From contig JAHBNG010000015.1 of assembly GCA_019217005.1 (NCBI GenBank), positions 1 to 64,000 on the forward strand: DNA of 64,000 bases, in the 5' to 3' direction. Made by a program: the position numbers and the translations under genes. This document shows, piece by piece, positions 1 to 8,884 of the stretch. The first letter of the stretch is position 1; every line of letters begins with the position of its first letter. Source of the DNA: Chloroflexi bacterium TSY. GTDB taxonomy: Bacteria > Chloroflexota > Anaerolineae > Caldilineales > Caldilineaceae. The notes beneath the pieces are model-generated. The model did not search any database, was not told the origin of the DNA, and saw nothing but the letters and a program-made list of their open reading frames with translations.

Positions 1-45
1 CTAAAAATCCGTGTCCCATATTCTTAATCCTTATAATCTCTATAG
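1..45. repeat. Truncated copy of dispersed palindromic repeat F
   Basis: The first ~45 bases match the right half of the two fuller copies at 8075-8206 and 8528-8650, sharing phrases such as TCCGTGTCCCATATTC and CCTTATAATCTCTAT. The other half lies outside the window or is lost. It sits directly downstream of the decarboxylase beta gene, as such repeats usually do. Confidence 0.7.
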
Positions 46-71
46 TAGAAGACAATTAGTTGTTCTGCTCT

Positions 72-647
72 CTAACTTGTCAACTGCGCCAATCCTTGGA
101 TGTACCGCTTAAACGCAAACGCATTCTCGGGCAATTGAAAGTCCATGCCAAAGTGATCGGGGCCGACTGCATCCACTTTTGCGACAACGGTACTGAGATC
201 GTTCCGCTCAAATGCATCGCCGACCGCTTCCATAAAAGCATAGGGTGGTGACGTGAGAAACGGGGGACATCTTGCTCCCTTGGTCACCGCGGCGAGATCG
301 GTCACGCCATCGGTTGTGTGGGTAGCAAATCCACCAGTTGAGAGACTACCGTTGTCAAAGATGATGTGGGTCAGGTTTTTGGGCCGATAGCGAGCCAGCG
401 TTGCGAGCGACCCCATATTCATCAGGACAGATCCATCACCATCGAGAACGACTACATGTTCATTTGGTCGATGGAGAGCCAGACCCAATCCAATGGAAGA
501 AGCCAATCCCATTGCATGTTGTAAATAGAAAAAATTATCCTGATGCCCCAGATCATATAGCTCTTGCGCACAAGCCCCCATGATCGTGACAACAAGCTTA
601 TCGCACAGTTCTTCGTAGATCGCTTCAATACATTTGGCACGTTGCAT
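72..647 (-). CDS. TPP-dependent decarboxylase, beta subunit (sulfopyruvate/phosphonopyruvate decarboxylase ComE-like)
   Basis: The ~191-aa product has the C-terminal thiamine-pyrophosphate-binding fold of two-subunit sulfopyruvate decarboxylases. The TPP/Mg motif is plain: GDGSVLMNMGSL followed about 25 residues later by the Asn of FDNGS. These enzymes decarboxylate a 2-oxo acid bearing a sulfonate or phosphonate group, and the active site lies between alpha and beta chains. The length matches the family (~185-190 aa). I chose ATG 647 because an ideal GGAGGA lies 6 nt upstream; the TTG six bases earlier overlaps that ribosome-binding site. The alpha gene ends 2 bp upstream, so the pair is an operon. 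Whether the substrate is sulfopyruvate, phosphonopyruvate or another 2-oxo acid cannot be read from the sequence. Confidence 0.85.
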   Translation of the reverse strand: MQRAKCIEAIYEELCDKLVVTIMGACAQELYDLGHQDNFFYLQHAMGLASSIGLGLALHRPNEHVVVLDGDGSVLMNMGSLATLARYRPKNLTHIIFDNGSLSTGGFATHTTDGVTDLAAVTKGARCPPFLTSPPYAFMEAVGDAFERNDLSTVVAKVDAVGPDHFGMDFQLPENAFAFKRYIQGLAQLTS

Positions 648-649
648 GA

Positions 650-1154
650 TCAATCCTCCATGAGGTCGCGGTGTAGGAGTAAAGCAACGGGAGACAAAGA
701 GCTCTGGGAAAAGGTATATGCTTCTTTGATTTGTTTCCCCACTTTCTCTGGATCCCGCGCGTATTCAAAGGGGATCCCCAATGCCCAACACCTCCTCGGT
801 GATGATGCCCTCGCGTGTGCCAGGGATAAGGTTCGCCCCAATGTCCCCGATAGGCAATGAGCATACAGAGGGAATGTGATATAATTGAGCCAACGAGACG
901 ATGCCGTTAATTGCGGCCAGAAAACCGTGATTTTGCATGAGTAAAATATGAGGTTCACCAGCGAAATAGGCACCAGCAGCGATGCCCACAGCCTCCTCTT
1001 CCTTGGCAACTTCAACCAAGCTCATGTTTGGGTCATCATCCGCCATCTGCAATAGATAGACAAGCCATGTCTCTGGCAGAGCAGAAAGCGAATGAATCCC
1101 TGCATTCTTGATGCCCTGGTAGATGGCTTTGGAATTATCTAACGATACAGTCAT
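650..1154 (-). pseudogene. TPP-dependent decarboxylase, alpha subunit (ComD-like), frameshifted
   Basis: The N-terminal TPP-binding (pyrimidine) domain is clear, with the cofactor-activating Glu in the KEEEAVGIAAGAY segment. It starts at ATG 1154 behind GGAGAAACC. The frame runs into a stop near 765, but the missing C-terminus (IPFEYARDPEKVG to LLLHRDLMED) continues in another frame to a TGA at 650-652. One extra base in the GGGGATCCCC palindrome near 770-780 accounts for the shift; removing it restores a normal ~167-aa alpha chain abutting the beta gene. Either a recent null mutation or a sequencing error. A 155-bp MITE sits 20 bp upstream of the start and probably separates the operon from its old promoter. 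Confidence 0.8.
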
Positions 1155-1174
1155 TGGTTTCTCCTATAGGTTCC

Positions 1175-1329
1175 GGGGTGGTTCATTTTAGCTGGATAGA
1201 TAGGTTTACACTTTTAGAAACAGAAAGAACGTTTATATTCTCTGATTTCGCCGGTTCTCAGAGAGAAAACGGTCTCATATAGATTTTTGTCTATATATCA
1301 AAAGTGTAAACCTAATTTTGAACCACCCC
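1175..1329. mobile_element. MITE family A, copy 1 (155 bp, 8-bp target duplication TAGGTTCC)
   Basis: Terminal inverted repeats begin GGGGTGGTTC and end GAACCACCCC, with a second inner match around AGGTTTACACTTTT. The element is flanked by the perfect direct repeat TAGGTTCC (1167-1174 and 1330-1337). An apparently identical copy lies at 29951-30105 and a diverged copy of the same length at 33061-33215. It has no coding capacity, so it must be mobilised in trans by a transposase absent from this window. Confidence 0.93.
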
Positions 1330-1876
1330 TAGGTTCCCAAAATAATGCAAAACAATACCATTGCCCGCCTCTATATTCTCGATTTTGGTCTTTTCCAGGT
1401 TCATTCAAATGGACGCATTATCGGGATCCAGGGGTATTTGATCCAAACTCATACTGGCACAAATATTCTAGTCGATACGGGGTTTCCAGCCAAGTATGCG
1501 GACGACACGGAGATGGCATCAGAGGAAGACGAACTGGGAGATTTCGGACACGTTCTCAGGCTGACCAAAGACAATCTACCGCTAGCCCAGCTTGCACGTT
1601 GCGGACTTAAGCCAAGCGACATCGACATCCTGATTATGAGTCATACACATCGATCACGTCGGTGGGATTGGCGATTTCCACAGGAACGTTGGTCGTCAGC
1701 AAAGCTGAACGTACGCTTCCTCAGCCACTCTACTGGAACCACCGCTCACCCATCGATTGGCCGACCCACGTACAATATCACTTAATTGTCGAAAGACAAC
1801 CCTCTGTCCCGGCGTCACTCTCTTATTGACGCCGGGTCATAACAGGTCATCTATCGCTCTTCGTCCGTCTACCCAA

Positions 1877-3167
1877 GGCTAAACCAAAAAAATAATTATA
1901 CGCGAACGAGAGAATGGAGAGGGAATAAGGACAAACCATTTTTCTAAACCAGGTAAACGTTGGAAGCGTTGTTCCAAACGGTCCATCTCTTTCTGAGTGA
2001 GTTTGACGCCGGTCTCATAAAGAGTGGAATTCAGGTGAACGAAGGGTTGTAGTTGGTTAAAGCGAAAAGAACGGGCAAAATTGAGAACGGTCTCAAGAGA
2101 ATCGAGAGAACCGTTCCAGTGTTTTCAAGATGGCCCCAAACCCGTTCGATGGGGTTGTATTTACTGTGATAAGGAGGGTAGCAGGCGAGCTGAATAGAGA
2201 CGATAGTGCTCAACAAACTGAGTGAGACGATACATAAACTGAGTCCGACGGGTATGATTTTCGGGACCATTGTCCTGATTGATCACGAGGGTCTTGACGT
2301 GAGGAAAGTGTTCACGTACGCTTTCCCAAAATCAATCAGGCAGTCGACAATAAAGTCACTCGTCACTTTCGACTGAGTCAAGTAAAGAAAGAGTTCCTTG
2401 GTTGAAGGGAGGTAAATGCCAAAGGAGTGACTTTCTCGGTCTTCTTATCTTGAAAGTCATGATCGAGCGCTTTGACAACCACTCGACTTATCCCTTCTCT
2501 CGAGAAACGGTCAAGTAAAATCGTCGCTTTGGCATCCCAAGAGAGGCGCAGAACCGTCTCGTCTGCATCCGCTTCTTGATTGATCTGATGAATTCTATCA
2601 AAGATCGCATCGGTCTCTGGGATCTTTTTCACTGGTTGACTTTTTTTGACCCGGTTTGAGCCATAGCCTAACTCATTGAGCTTCAAGCGGATGGCCTCTT
2701 CGCCAGGCAATTCCTCATCTGTGTATCCTTTCTGCTCGATGAGCTGGGTACGCATTTCGGCGGCGGTTAGTCGAGTGTACAATTGGGGGGGGTCGAAAGG
2801 TGGGATCGGTCTGGCTGAATTGATCGGCGATTTCAACCATATCGGCCAGTAAAGTGGGGATATGGTCTTCGGCTTTTGCGACCACGTCGGTGGCTTTGGT
2901 CGACATAACAGAAGCCGCCTTCTAGTTCTTCCAGGGCTTTGGCTATCGTCGCCCGATTCCAGCCCAACTCTCGTTCTGCTTTCGTCGGACTCCCTTCGCA
3001 TATCGTTTTGACCGTTTGGGCCATGAAGTGCCTTCTTTCGTATCCACTTAACATGGCCTTCGTCTCTTTCAAGACTTCAACCATTTCTGGCGAGATTGTC
3101 ATTTTTTGCTCCTTTTGGAGAGCTAGTTTAACACCTTCTCGCGTATATTTTATTTTTTGGATTGGCC
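1877..3167 (-). mobile_element. ISAzo13-family insertion sequence, copy 1 (1291 bp)
   Basis: The boundaries are set by imperfect terminal inverted repeats (GGCTAAACCAAAAAAATAA at the left, GGCCAATCCAAAAAATAA as the complement at the right). The flanking CAA duplication is confirmed by restoration of the MBL reading frame on removal. It is nearly identical to the copy at 61759-63061 in the opposite orientation, apart from homopolymer length changes. Confidence 0.93.
1896..3102 (-). pseudogene. ISAzo13-family (Rhodopirellula-type DDE) transposase, copy 1, multiply frameshifted
   Basis: Starts with MTISPEMVEVLKET at ATG 3102. The DDE catalytic positions are recognisable: the Asp in LRLSWDAKA, the Asp in VINQDNGPEN (this block is shifted), and the Glu in YNPIERVWGHLE. 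Compared with the 61.8-63.0 kb copy it has lost two A in an A-run (4 versus 6), gained one G in a G-run (8 versus 7), and lost bases in T-runs in the TPFGI segment and in the DFWESV segment. No full-length transposase can be read, so the copy is dead unless these are sequencing errors. Confidence 0.9.
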
Positions 3168-3395
3168 CAAACTGGTCCTGTTGTATTAACTTGCGATGCG
3201 ATTTCGCGCGAATCTGAACCGGCAGAAGGGTTCGCGGATAGTTGGGATCCGGTTCAAGCCCAAGCCAGTGCAGAGATGCTGTTAGATTTAGCCCAACGAG
3301 AGCAAGCAATGATCATCTACGGTCATGATCCTGAACAATGGGGAACGTTGCTCAAGGCTCCAGACTATTATGCATAGGGAATCTCGGCGGATCGA

Positions 3396-4160
3396 TTATC
3401 TTCCTCGAAATTTCGGCTCTCGCTTCTCAATAAAGGCTTTCATGCCTTCTTGTGCATCTTCGGTTGCCCAAAGAGCGTAGTAAGTCCTTCGTTCGAAGAG
3501 AATTCCATCGCGCAGGCTCAGCTCAAGTGCCTGATCGACCGCCTCGCGTGCGACAGTCGCCGCTGTCTTGCCGTAGGAGGAGATGATTTTGGCTGCTTCC
3601 ATTGTCTCTTTCATCAATTGGTCAGACGGAATTACGCGCGCAACCAGACCCGCCTGCTCAGCCTCTTCAGCATCCATCATCCGTCCCGTCAAGATCATAT
3701 CCATTGCCTTGGCCTTGCCCACTAGTTTGGTCAACCGCTGAGAGCCACCCATCCCAGGAATTAGACCGAGCTTGATCTCTGGTTGACCAAATTTGGCAGA
3801 ATCAGCAGCAAAAATCATGTCGCACATCATGGCCAGTTCACATCCGCCGCCCAGGGCATATCCTGACACAGCAGCAATTTTGGGCGTTCGCAAGGCAGTA
3901 AACGAATCCCAGCCCGCCATGAAATCTTCTTGGAACATGTCCATATACGATTTCTGCTCCAGTTCCTTGATGTCGGCTCCAGCTGCAAAGGCTCTGTCTG
4001 AGCCAGTGATAACGAAGCAGCCGACTTCTGGATCACGATCCAAAACCTGCATTGTATCGACAAGTTCGCACATGACCTCGGAGTTCAACGCATTTAAGAC
4101 CTTTGGGCGATTTAGCTGTATAAGGACAACCCGGTCTTTATGCTCAACAATAATGCTCAT
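3396..4160 (-). CDS. Enoyl-CoA hydratase/isomerase (crotonase family)
   Basis: A 254-aa crotonase-fold protein, full length for short-chain enoyl-CoA hydratases. The oxyanion-hole segments [10 protein letters not shown] and [15 protein letters not shown] are present, as is the catalytic Glu in [16 protein letters not shown]. The expected reaction is hydration of trans-2-enoyl-CoA to 3-hydroxyacyl-CoA in beta-oxidation; other crotonase activities cannot be excluded. The ATG at 4160 has only a weak purine-rich ribosome-binding site. It is bounded by palindromic repeats on its upstream side and by the interrupted MBL gene downstream, so it looks monocistronic. Confidence 0.9.
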   Translation of the reverse strand: MSIIVEHKDRVVLIQLNRPKVLNALNSEVMCELVDTMQVLDRDPEVGCFVITGSDRAFAAGADIKELEQKSYMDMFQEDFMAGWDSFTALRTPKIAAVSGYALGGGCELAMMCDMIFAADSAKFGQPEIKLGLIPGMGGSQRLTKLVGKAKAMDMILTGRMMDAEEAEQAGLVARVIPSDQLMKETMEAAKIISSYGKTAATVAREAVDQALELSLRDGILFERRTYYALWATEDAQEGMKAFIEKREPKFRGR

Positions 4161-4223
4161 GATTATCTCTCAAGTAAATTGGTATTTTGTCGTGCACTGC
4201 AATCCAAGTTTGATACCACTATT

Positions 4224-4467
4224 GTAGGTCCCGTCTCCGGCGGGACAAGTGTATTGTTCTATGACATCGACACCTCTAGAAATCGGCTACATCGCGACCA
4301 CTCGCAGACGCTGATACGGGAGAGATGTAGGCCAAACGGGGGTCGCGAATGAAACGAACAGCTCAGGTGTCGATCTCATAAAATAGTACACAAGCGTCAA
4401 GAGAGCGACCGATTCCAAGTGGTGATTCGAAGCTCTTGGTGCTTGTCTCTTCAGAGAAGGGACCTAC
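4224..4467. repeat. Palindromic repeat family E, copy 1, split by a nested MITE
   Basis: The ends are GTAGGTCCCGTCTCCGGCGG and its near complement GAGAAGGGACCTAC, a roughly 100-bp palindromic repeat resembling the copies at 53038-53136, 53164-53263 and 56478-56579. A family B MITE (4250-4389) has inserted inside it, with ACAAG duplicated. It lies between convergently arranged neighbours, downstream of the membrane flavoprotein gene. Confidence 0.75.
4250..4389. mobile_element. MITE family B, copy 1 (~140 bp, 5-bp duplication ACAAG)
   Basis: Inverted ends of ~26 bp (TATTGTTCTATGACATCGACACCT versus its complement-like right end with TTTTATGAGATCGACACCT) bound a ~140-bp non-coding element. The same element in the opposite orientation occurs at 11783-11923. 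ACAAG is repeated at 4245-4249 and 4390-4394. The interior differs between copies by scattered substitutions. Confidence 0.82.
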
Positions 4468-4489
4468 GATTTGCAACTCGACTGTGAGA

Positions 4490-5959
4490 TCACGAATCCC
4501 AAATCGCCCCGTAAGCTGGAATCCCACGACTTTCCATGCCATACACGACCTGCCTCGTGAGCTTCTGGTTGGAAATACAGATGACGGCTTCAGCATTGAA
4601 CGCTTTGTATGCAGCATAGGCAAGCTGGACCAAATCGGGTCGACCATTCTCATCCGTATCCCAGATGAGCGCATTTGGTTCCACGTCTAAGATTTCGTTC
4701 ACAAGCGCATCACCATAGGTCTTGCGTGCATTTCTCGTCGACCAAACAAGATGCGAGGGCACTTCTTGTGCCAGCAGATGGGGTAAACAAGGCCCGATTC
4801 CGCTGCCGGTTGCAACATAGACAACGCGTTTGAACAACACCTCAATGTTGGCAACGCCAGCGGTTGTAATTCCCTTCACCCATACATGAGACGGTTTGTC
4901 ATCAATGAACGCACCCGTCCAGTCACCCGCACGCGAAATGGTCAGCCGAAAGCCATCTTCTCCGGGTGCCGGTACATTGGCAAACGAGTGCCATTCACGA
5001 AGCGGATCGCGGCTAATGGCCGTTGAGGAACCAGAAAATGGCGTGACACCATAATTAAAGCGCGCCAGTGCCACATGAGATGATGGGGTTTCGATATCAA
5101 CCTTTACCTTGCGTAGACGCAGCCAAGGTAGAATGATACTGATTGTGATCAGGACGAGCATCCAAAAACCAAACGAAGAGATGAGGGCACGCCCAAGGTT
5201 TTCTTCCGCCCCTCCCATCACATCTTGTTGATCATTGACAAACATCACTGTCTGTATCCAGAACAACAGAAGCGCCGTCCATCCACCAAAGCGGTGGGTC
5301 AATTCAAAGTTATTGTGGAATTTGCTACGGATTGAAGGCAACGCCATCACAATCATCATTACTAGCAGCGCCAGGATGGCAACGGTTACCACAATCGTTC
5401 CGGCCGACACCCCAGGCAGCCCATTGATAAAGTGGTAGATCAGGGAGCCAACAAAAATCGCATACCATGCTGTGCCAACCGTGGCGCCGCCCATATGGAT
5501 GCCGCCAAAGTGGTAGATCTTGCCTAACGACCACCGGATCGACAGCGGCCAACTGACGGGCGCTCGGGTGGCGAGCCAAAAGAGCAGGTTGATAATATAC
5601 TGCTGGCGAATGAGGATAGCGACAGCGATGTTGCCCACAACAAGATTCGAAAGCGTTCTGAGCGCAATGCCTTCGCTTGTCCACCAGCTACCTACTGTGA
5701 ACCCATAGCCCAGTAGCACCAAATTCACAGATACAACGAGGAAAACAAGACGACGGTAGTGTGACAATCGGTAGTGCTTCCACATGCGCCGCCAGAAGCT
5801 TTGCTCTGGCGGTACAGCAACGTCTTTGTAGGTCTCAATGGGGAGAGGTTCTTGAATGACGGGCTTTGTTGCAACGAGTTTTTCCCCGCTCTTTGCCGTT
5901 GTCATGGACCGACCAACGATAGTCTCCATCCCAGTTAAACTTCCAGCGATATTTTCCAT
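4490..5959 (-). CDS. Ferric-reductase-like membrane flavoprotein (TmpA/TmpL-like C-terminal half)
   Basis: A 489-aa protein with a ~60-residue N-terminal extension, then a cluster of about six membrane segments (roughly residues 70-280), followed by a soluble FAD/NAD(P)-binding-like reductase domain (VVYVATGSGIGPCLPHLL near residue 385 and EAVICISNQKLTR near the end). His residues in the membrane part (GKIYHFGGIHMGG, FELTHRFGG) could bind haem. The organisation resembles fungal TmpA/TmpL transmembrane redox proteins. Its ATG overlaps the stop of the adenylation gene (TAATG), indicating translational coupling and a shared function. The physiological electron acceptor is unknown. Confidence 0.75.
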   Translation of the reverse strand: MENIAGSLTGMETIVGRSMTTAKSGEKLVATKPVIQEPLPIETYKDVAVPPEQSFWRRMWKHYRLSHYRRLVFLVVSVNLVLLGYGFTVGSWWTSEGIALRTLSNLVVGNIAVAILIRQQYIINLLFWLATRAPVSWPLSIRWSLGKIYHFGGIHMGGATVGTAWYAIFVGSLIYHFINGLPGVSAGTIVVTVAILALLVMMIVMALPSIRSKFHNNFELTHRFGGWTALLLFWIQTVMFVNDQQDVMGGAEENLGRALISSFGFWMLVLITISIILPWLRLRKVKVDIETPSSHVALARFNYGVTPFSGSSTAISRDPLREWHSFANVPAPGEDGFRLTISRAGDWTGAFIDDKPSHVWVKGITTAGVANIEVLFKRVVYVATGSGIGPCLPHLLAQEVPSHLVWSTRNARKTYGDALVNEILDVEPNALIWDTDENGRPDLVQLAYAAYKAFNAEAVICISNQKLTRQVVYGMESRGIPAYGAIWDS

Positions 5960-7860
5960 TACGATGCGACTCCTACCAATTCAGCTTGTTTTGTTCCGTC
6001 TGATCCATGCCCAACCTGTGGGAAAGCAAACAGATGAGCGGGTCTCTCCGCTGTCTGCTCGAAAGACACTTGGGGGCTATCCATCATCTGCTCGAGAGCG
6101 AGCGAGCGAGCTTCACTCTGTGCTGCTTCGTGTTCCTTTGCCATATCCAACATCATTCTTTTGTCCACCTTCCCGCGGCTGGTCATCGGGAATTGATCCA
6201 TGGCGATCACAAACGCTGGTGTACAATAATAGGGCAAAGCCGCAGCAACTGCCTGCTTGGCAACATCGACATCAACACTTTGAGGAGAAACAAATGAAAC
6301 GAGCGAACGATCGTTCAACTTCAATGTGACTGCCTTTGTACATGATGGCACCGACTCCAACACGGTAGAGACAGAATCTAACTCAACCCGGAAACCACAG
6401 ATCTTAACCTGATCGTCAGTCCGACCAAAGTGTTCGAGTTCACCATCTTCAGTCCAGCGTCCCAAATCCCTGGTGCGGAACATCTTGCGTCCACCGCCCA
6501 AAAATGGATCTGGTGCATATCGCTCTGCGTTGAGGCGGTCGTTGTCAAGATAGCCAGCCGAAACGCAATCGCCACCTGCCCACATCTCACCAACTTCGCC
6601 AATGGCACAAGGTCTCATCTTCTCATCGAGAACGTAGACGGTATTGTTGGGCGTTGGTTTACCGATGGTCAACCGCTCAGAGGTCAACTGATAGCGTTGC
6701 GCGGTATTGATGATCGTAGTTTCGGTCGGTCCACATGAGTTGTAAAAGGTGCAGAACGATGCCCATTTGTCAGCCAACGGTTGTGGACACGGCTCACCGG
6801 CAACTGCCGCCACTTTGACATTTTTGCACTGATCCGCATCAAACGAACCCAGAATGGTTGGCGTCGCAATCACAATATCAACCTTCCGCACGGTCTCCTC
6901 TATATCTTTGCCGCGAATGACAAGCGTGGCCCCATGCGATAAAGCACCGAGCGTTTCCCACGCCGCCATGTCAAAGGCAATGCTGAGGATTTGCCCCACT
7001 TTTAATCCTGGACGCATACCCAGATTGCCTGGTTCTGTCAAAAGTATGTTGCAAACGTTGCCGTGGGTAACCTGTACACCGTTTGGATTTCCTGTCGTTC
7101 CGGAAGTAAAGAGAACAAAGCAGGTATTGTCGCGACTGACCTCAGTGTTTGGCTCAAATGTAGTCAGAGTCGCAGGGGTATTATCAAATGGCTCTTGCAT
7201 CAGTTCGTCAATCGCAATACAAATATGACCTTCTGGCACGGGAACAAGATGCTTTAAGCTGGAGATGGTCAAAATCACCTTGGCGGAAGTGGCATCGATA
7301 ATGTGACGGAGTTGCGCCTCAGGAGCGACGCCCACATGTTGGGGAACATACGCAGCACCAGCCTTCAGGATACCGAAGATTCCGACCAGCATGGGGATGG
7401 AGCGTTGGAGAAAGAGAGCGACATTGTCACCAGTAGAGACACCGTGCTGGGCAAGAAGAGCAGCCAAGCGGTCTGCCTGACGGTTGAGTTCCTGATAGGT
7501 AATCGAGTCGCCCAGATGCTCTGCGGCGATGTTGTGCGGGTTGGCGACGGCTTGTGCTTCAAAGGCATGATGGATACAGGAATGGGGCACGGTGACGATC
7601 GGGCCTTGCCCAAAGCGTTCAAAGAGCAATTGATCCGAGGGTGTTAGACTGCTCATGGCTTGTTTCGAGAAGCTATATGATGCATTGTTGTGGGAGTCTG
7701 TTTTGGAGCTAGTGAGGGAGTCAAAATTGGGGTTTCTGTTAGAGTCAACGTAGGCCAAATTACGGTGGGCCCCATTTGGTGCTGTTTGTACGGGGAATTG
7801 TCCGTCTAGGTTGTCTTGCGTGAATTGAGGCAACGGCTGAAAATTAAAAAGATTCGACAT
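5959..7860 (-). CDS. Stand-alone NRPS-type adenylation (AMP-binding) enzyme
   Basis: The 633-aa product carries the AMP-forming ligase core motifs: LFTSGTTGNPNGVQVTHGN (phosphate loop), YNSCGPTET, RTRDLGRW, GRTDDQVKICGFRVE, and the C-terminal catalytic Lys in SRGKVDKRMM. It presumably activates an amino or carboxylic acid as the adenylate. No carrier-protein (LGG-H/D-S) motif follows, so there is no obvious thiolation site; the last ~60 residues are low-complexity. ATG 7860 is preferred over 7878 because AAGGAG lies just upstream of it. It is the first gene of the pair with the membrane reductase, with the 1-nt TAATG overlap. In fungi similar AMP-binding and reductase parts are fused in TmpL. 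Confidence 0.83.
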   Translation of the reverse strand: MSNLFNFQPLPQFTQDNLDGQFPVQTAPNGAHRNLAYVDSNRNPNFDSLTSSKTDSHNNASYSFSKQAMSSLTPSDQLLFERFGQGPIVTVPHSCIHHAFEAQAVANPHNIAAEHLGDSITYQELNRQADRLAALLAQHGVSTGDNVALFLQRSIPMLVGIFGILKAGAAYVPQHVGVAPEAQLRHIIDATSAKVILTISSLKHLVPVPEGHICIAIDELMQEPFDNTPATLTTFEPNTEVSRDNTCFVLFTSGTTGNPNGVQVTHGNVCNILLTEPGNLGMRPGLKVGQILSIAFDMAAWETLGALSHGATLVIRGKDIEETVRKVDIVIATPTILGSFDADQCKNVKVAAVAGEPCPQPLADKWASFCTFYNSCGPTETTIINTAQRYQLTSERLTIGKPTPNNTVYVLDEKMRPCAIGEVGEMWAGGDCVSAGYLDNDRLNAERYAPDPFLGGGRKMFRTRDLGRWTEDGELEHFGRTDDQVKICGFRVELDSVSTVLESVPSCTKAVTLKLNDRSLVSFVSPQSVDVDVAKQAVAAALPYYCTPAFVIAMDQFPMTSRGKVDKRMMLDMAKEHEAAQSEARSLALEQMMDSPQVSFEQTAERPAHLFAFPQVGHGSDGTKQAELVGVAS

Positions 7861-7900
7861 AATTCTACTCCTTATCATTTACAAATAGATATTTTCGGAA

Positions 7901-7976
7901 GTGAGTCCCAAAGGGTGTCAATGCGGCAGTTCTCTGACTGGGCGGTGTTCATTTACACAATTTGTGGTACACACTC
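7901..7976 (-). mobile_element. MITE family C, copy 1 (~76 bp) flanked by 12-bp direct repeats
   Basis: Short imperfect inverted-repeat element (GAGTCCCAAAGGGTGTC at one end, TTTGTGGTACACACTC at the other), related to 18797-18875 and 40600-40677. The 12-mer ATATTTTCGGAA occurs immediately before (7889-7900) and after (7977-7988), which looks like a long target duplication or a recombination scar. It lies in the upstream region of the adenylation gene. Confidence 0.7.
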
Positions 7977-8074
7977 ATATTTTCGGAAATCAGAGGCAAC
8001 TGTGTTGGCGCTTGTCAAGAGAACTTCTCATCTTTGAGGACGTGCCTGGACAATCCGCCTCGAATTGGATACAT

Positions 8075-8206
8075 TAGACATTATTGGGATTGAAAAGTAG
8101 GACACAGATTTTCAGGATGAACACGGATTCTCTCAGAGTAAATCCGTGAAATCTGTGTTCATCTGTGTCCCATATTCTGAATCCTTATAATCTCTATTAT
8201 TATCGT
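8075..8206. repeat. Palindromic repeat family F, copy 2
   Basis: Imperfect palindrome built from GACACAGATTTTCAGGATGA on one side and AATCTGTGTTCATCTGTGTC on the other, ending in CCTTATAATCTCTATTA. It closely matches 8528-8650 and the fragment at the window start. Similar ACACGGATGAACAC-type repeats are widespread in environmental bacterial genomes; no coding capacity. Confidence 0.75.
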
Positions 8207-8527
8207 TCGACAAGATCTTCGGGGACTGAAACGAGATTGAATGAGTAAGCTGACGTGTCGAATGAATCGGTCGAATATACTGGGCAGCGTCATAAAGGTT
8301 CATTTTTACTCGTGTAAATAATGTGCTGCTGTGGAGTGTACATAGAACGGATCATTCTCTTGGATCATGCACGTAATTTCTATAAATCCTAGTTTAGCGG
8401 CATGTTCTTACCCACATGCTACGTAAAGATTACAGAATCATTACAGGAAGCTCATCAACCCAAGTGTGTCTTGTGAAACACTCAACAGGCTGAACCTTCC
8501 AGAAATTGTTGATCTGAATTCAATAGA

Positions 8528-8650
8528 CATAATAGGGATTGAAATTAGGACACAGAATTTTTAGGATGAACACTGATCATCTTAGAATCAATCCGTGAAA
8601 TCTGTGTTCATCCGTGTCCCACATTCTTCATCCTTATCATCTCTAATCTA
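8528..8650. repeat. Palindromic repeat family F, copy 3
   Basis: Second nearly complete copy, about 320 bp downstream of copy 2 in the same orientation, with the same central AATCCGTGAAATCTGTGTTC core and several substitutions. Both copies start in a similar context (GACAT(T/A)AT(T/A)GGGATTGAAA), so the element may include that leader. Confidence 0.75.
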
Positions 8651-8884
8651 ATTCGCCGAATCCAGTTCGCTATTTTGACCGATTTTTCATGACTTCACTC
8701 TACTCATTCAGAACCCAATGACGACTAGTTTTGGATGGATAGAATTCGTGTGGTCTACGCTTAAATTTATAACGCTCATCAGACGAAAATGTGCAGATGC
8801 AACAAGTTTGTCTCCGACCAATACATGAATTGCACATTTTGCTGAAATGAGCCATTTATAAAAATTGATGGAGAATAGGAGTAC

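Larger units (their letters stand above)
1345..3377 (+). pseudogene. Metallo-beta-lactamase-fold hydrolase (lactonase-like), frameshifted and split by an IS
   Basis: The N-terminal part (1345 to ~1645) encodes an MBL-fold protein reaching the metal-binding HTHxDHxGG motif. The motif is completed only after a frame change, with a second change near 1685. It continues through LCPGVTLLLTPGH to position 1876, where the ISAzo13 element enters. After the IS the same frame resumes (TGPVVLTCDAISRE) and ends at 3377. Removing the IS and one copy of the CAA duplication joins the halves in frame (STQ/TGPVV). The architecture (MBL fold, TPGH, C-terminal GHDPEQW) resembles N-acyl-homoserine-lactonase-type hydrolases, but the substrate is not known. 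Two frameshifts plus the insertion make it certainly inactive. Confidence 0.85.
7989..8884. other. ~0.9-kb gene-free region with two copies of repeat F
   Basis: No coding sequence with a credible start and codon pattern is visible. It holds two ~125-bp palindromic repeats (listed separately). The remaining ~320-bp stretch between them (8207-8527) and the segment before the CoA-transferase show no recognisable feature except the TAGGAG ribosome-binding site next to ATG 8885. Confidence 0.6.

Noticed and set aside
1490..1510. KYADD in the MBL protein resembles the reverse-transcriptase YxDD motif
   Set aside because: It lies in a metallo-beta-lactamase sequence with HTHxDH and TPGH motifs; no RT blocks surround it, so it is not the missing DGR polymerase.
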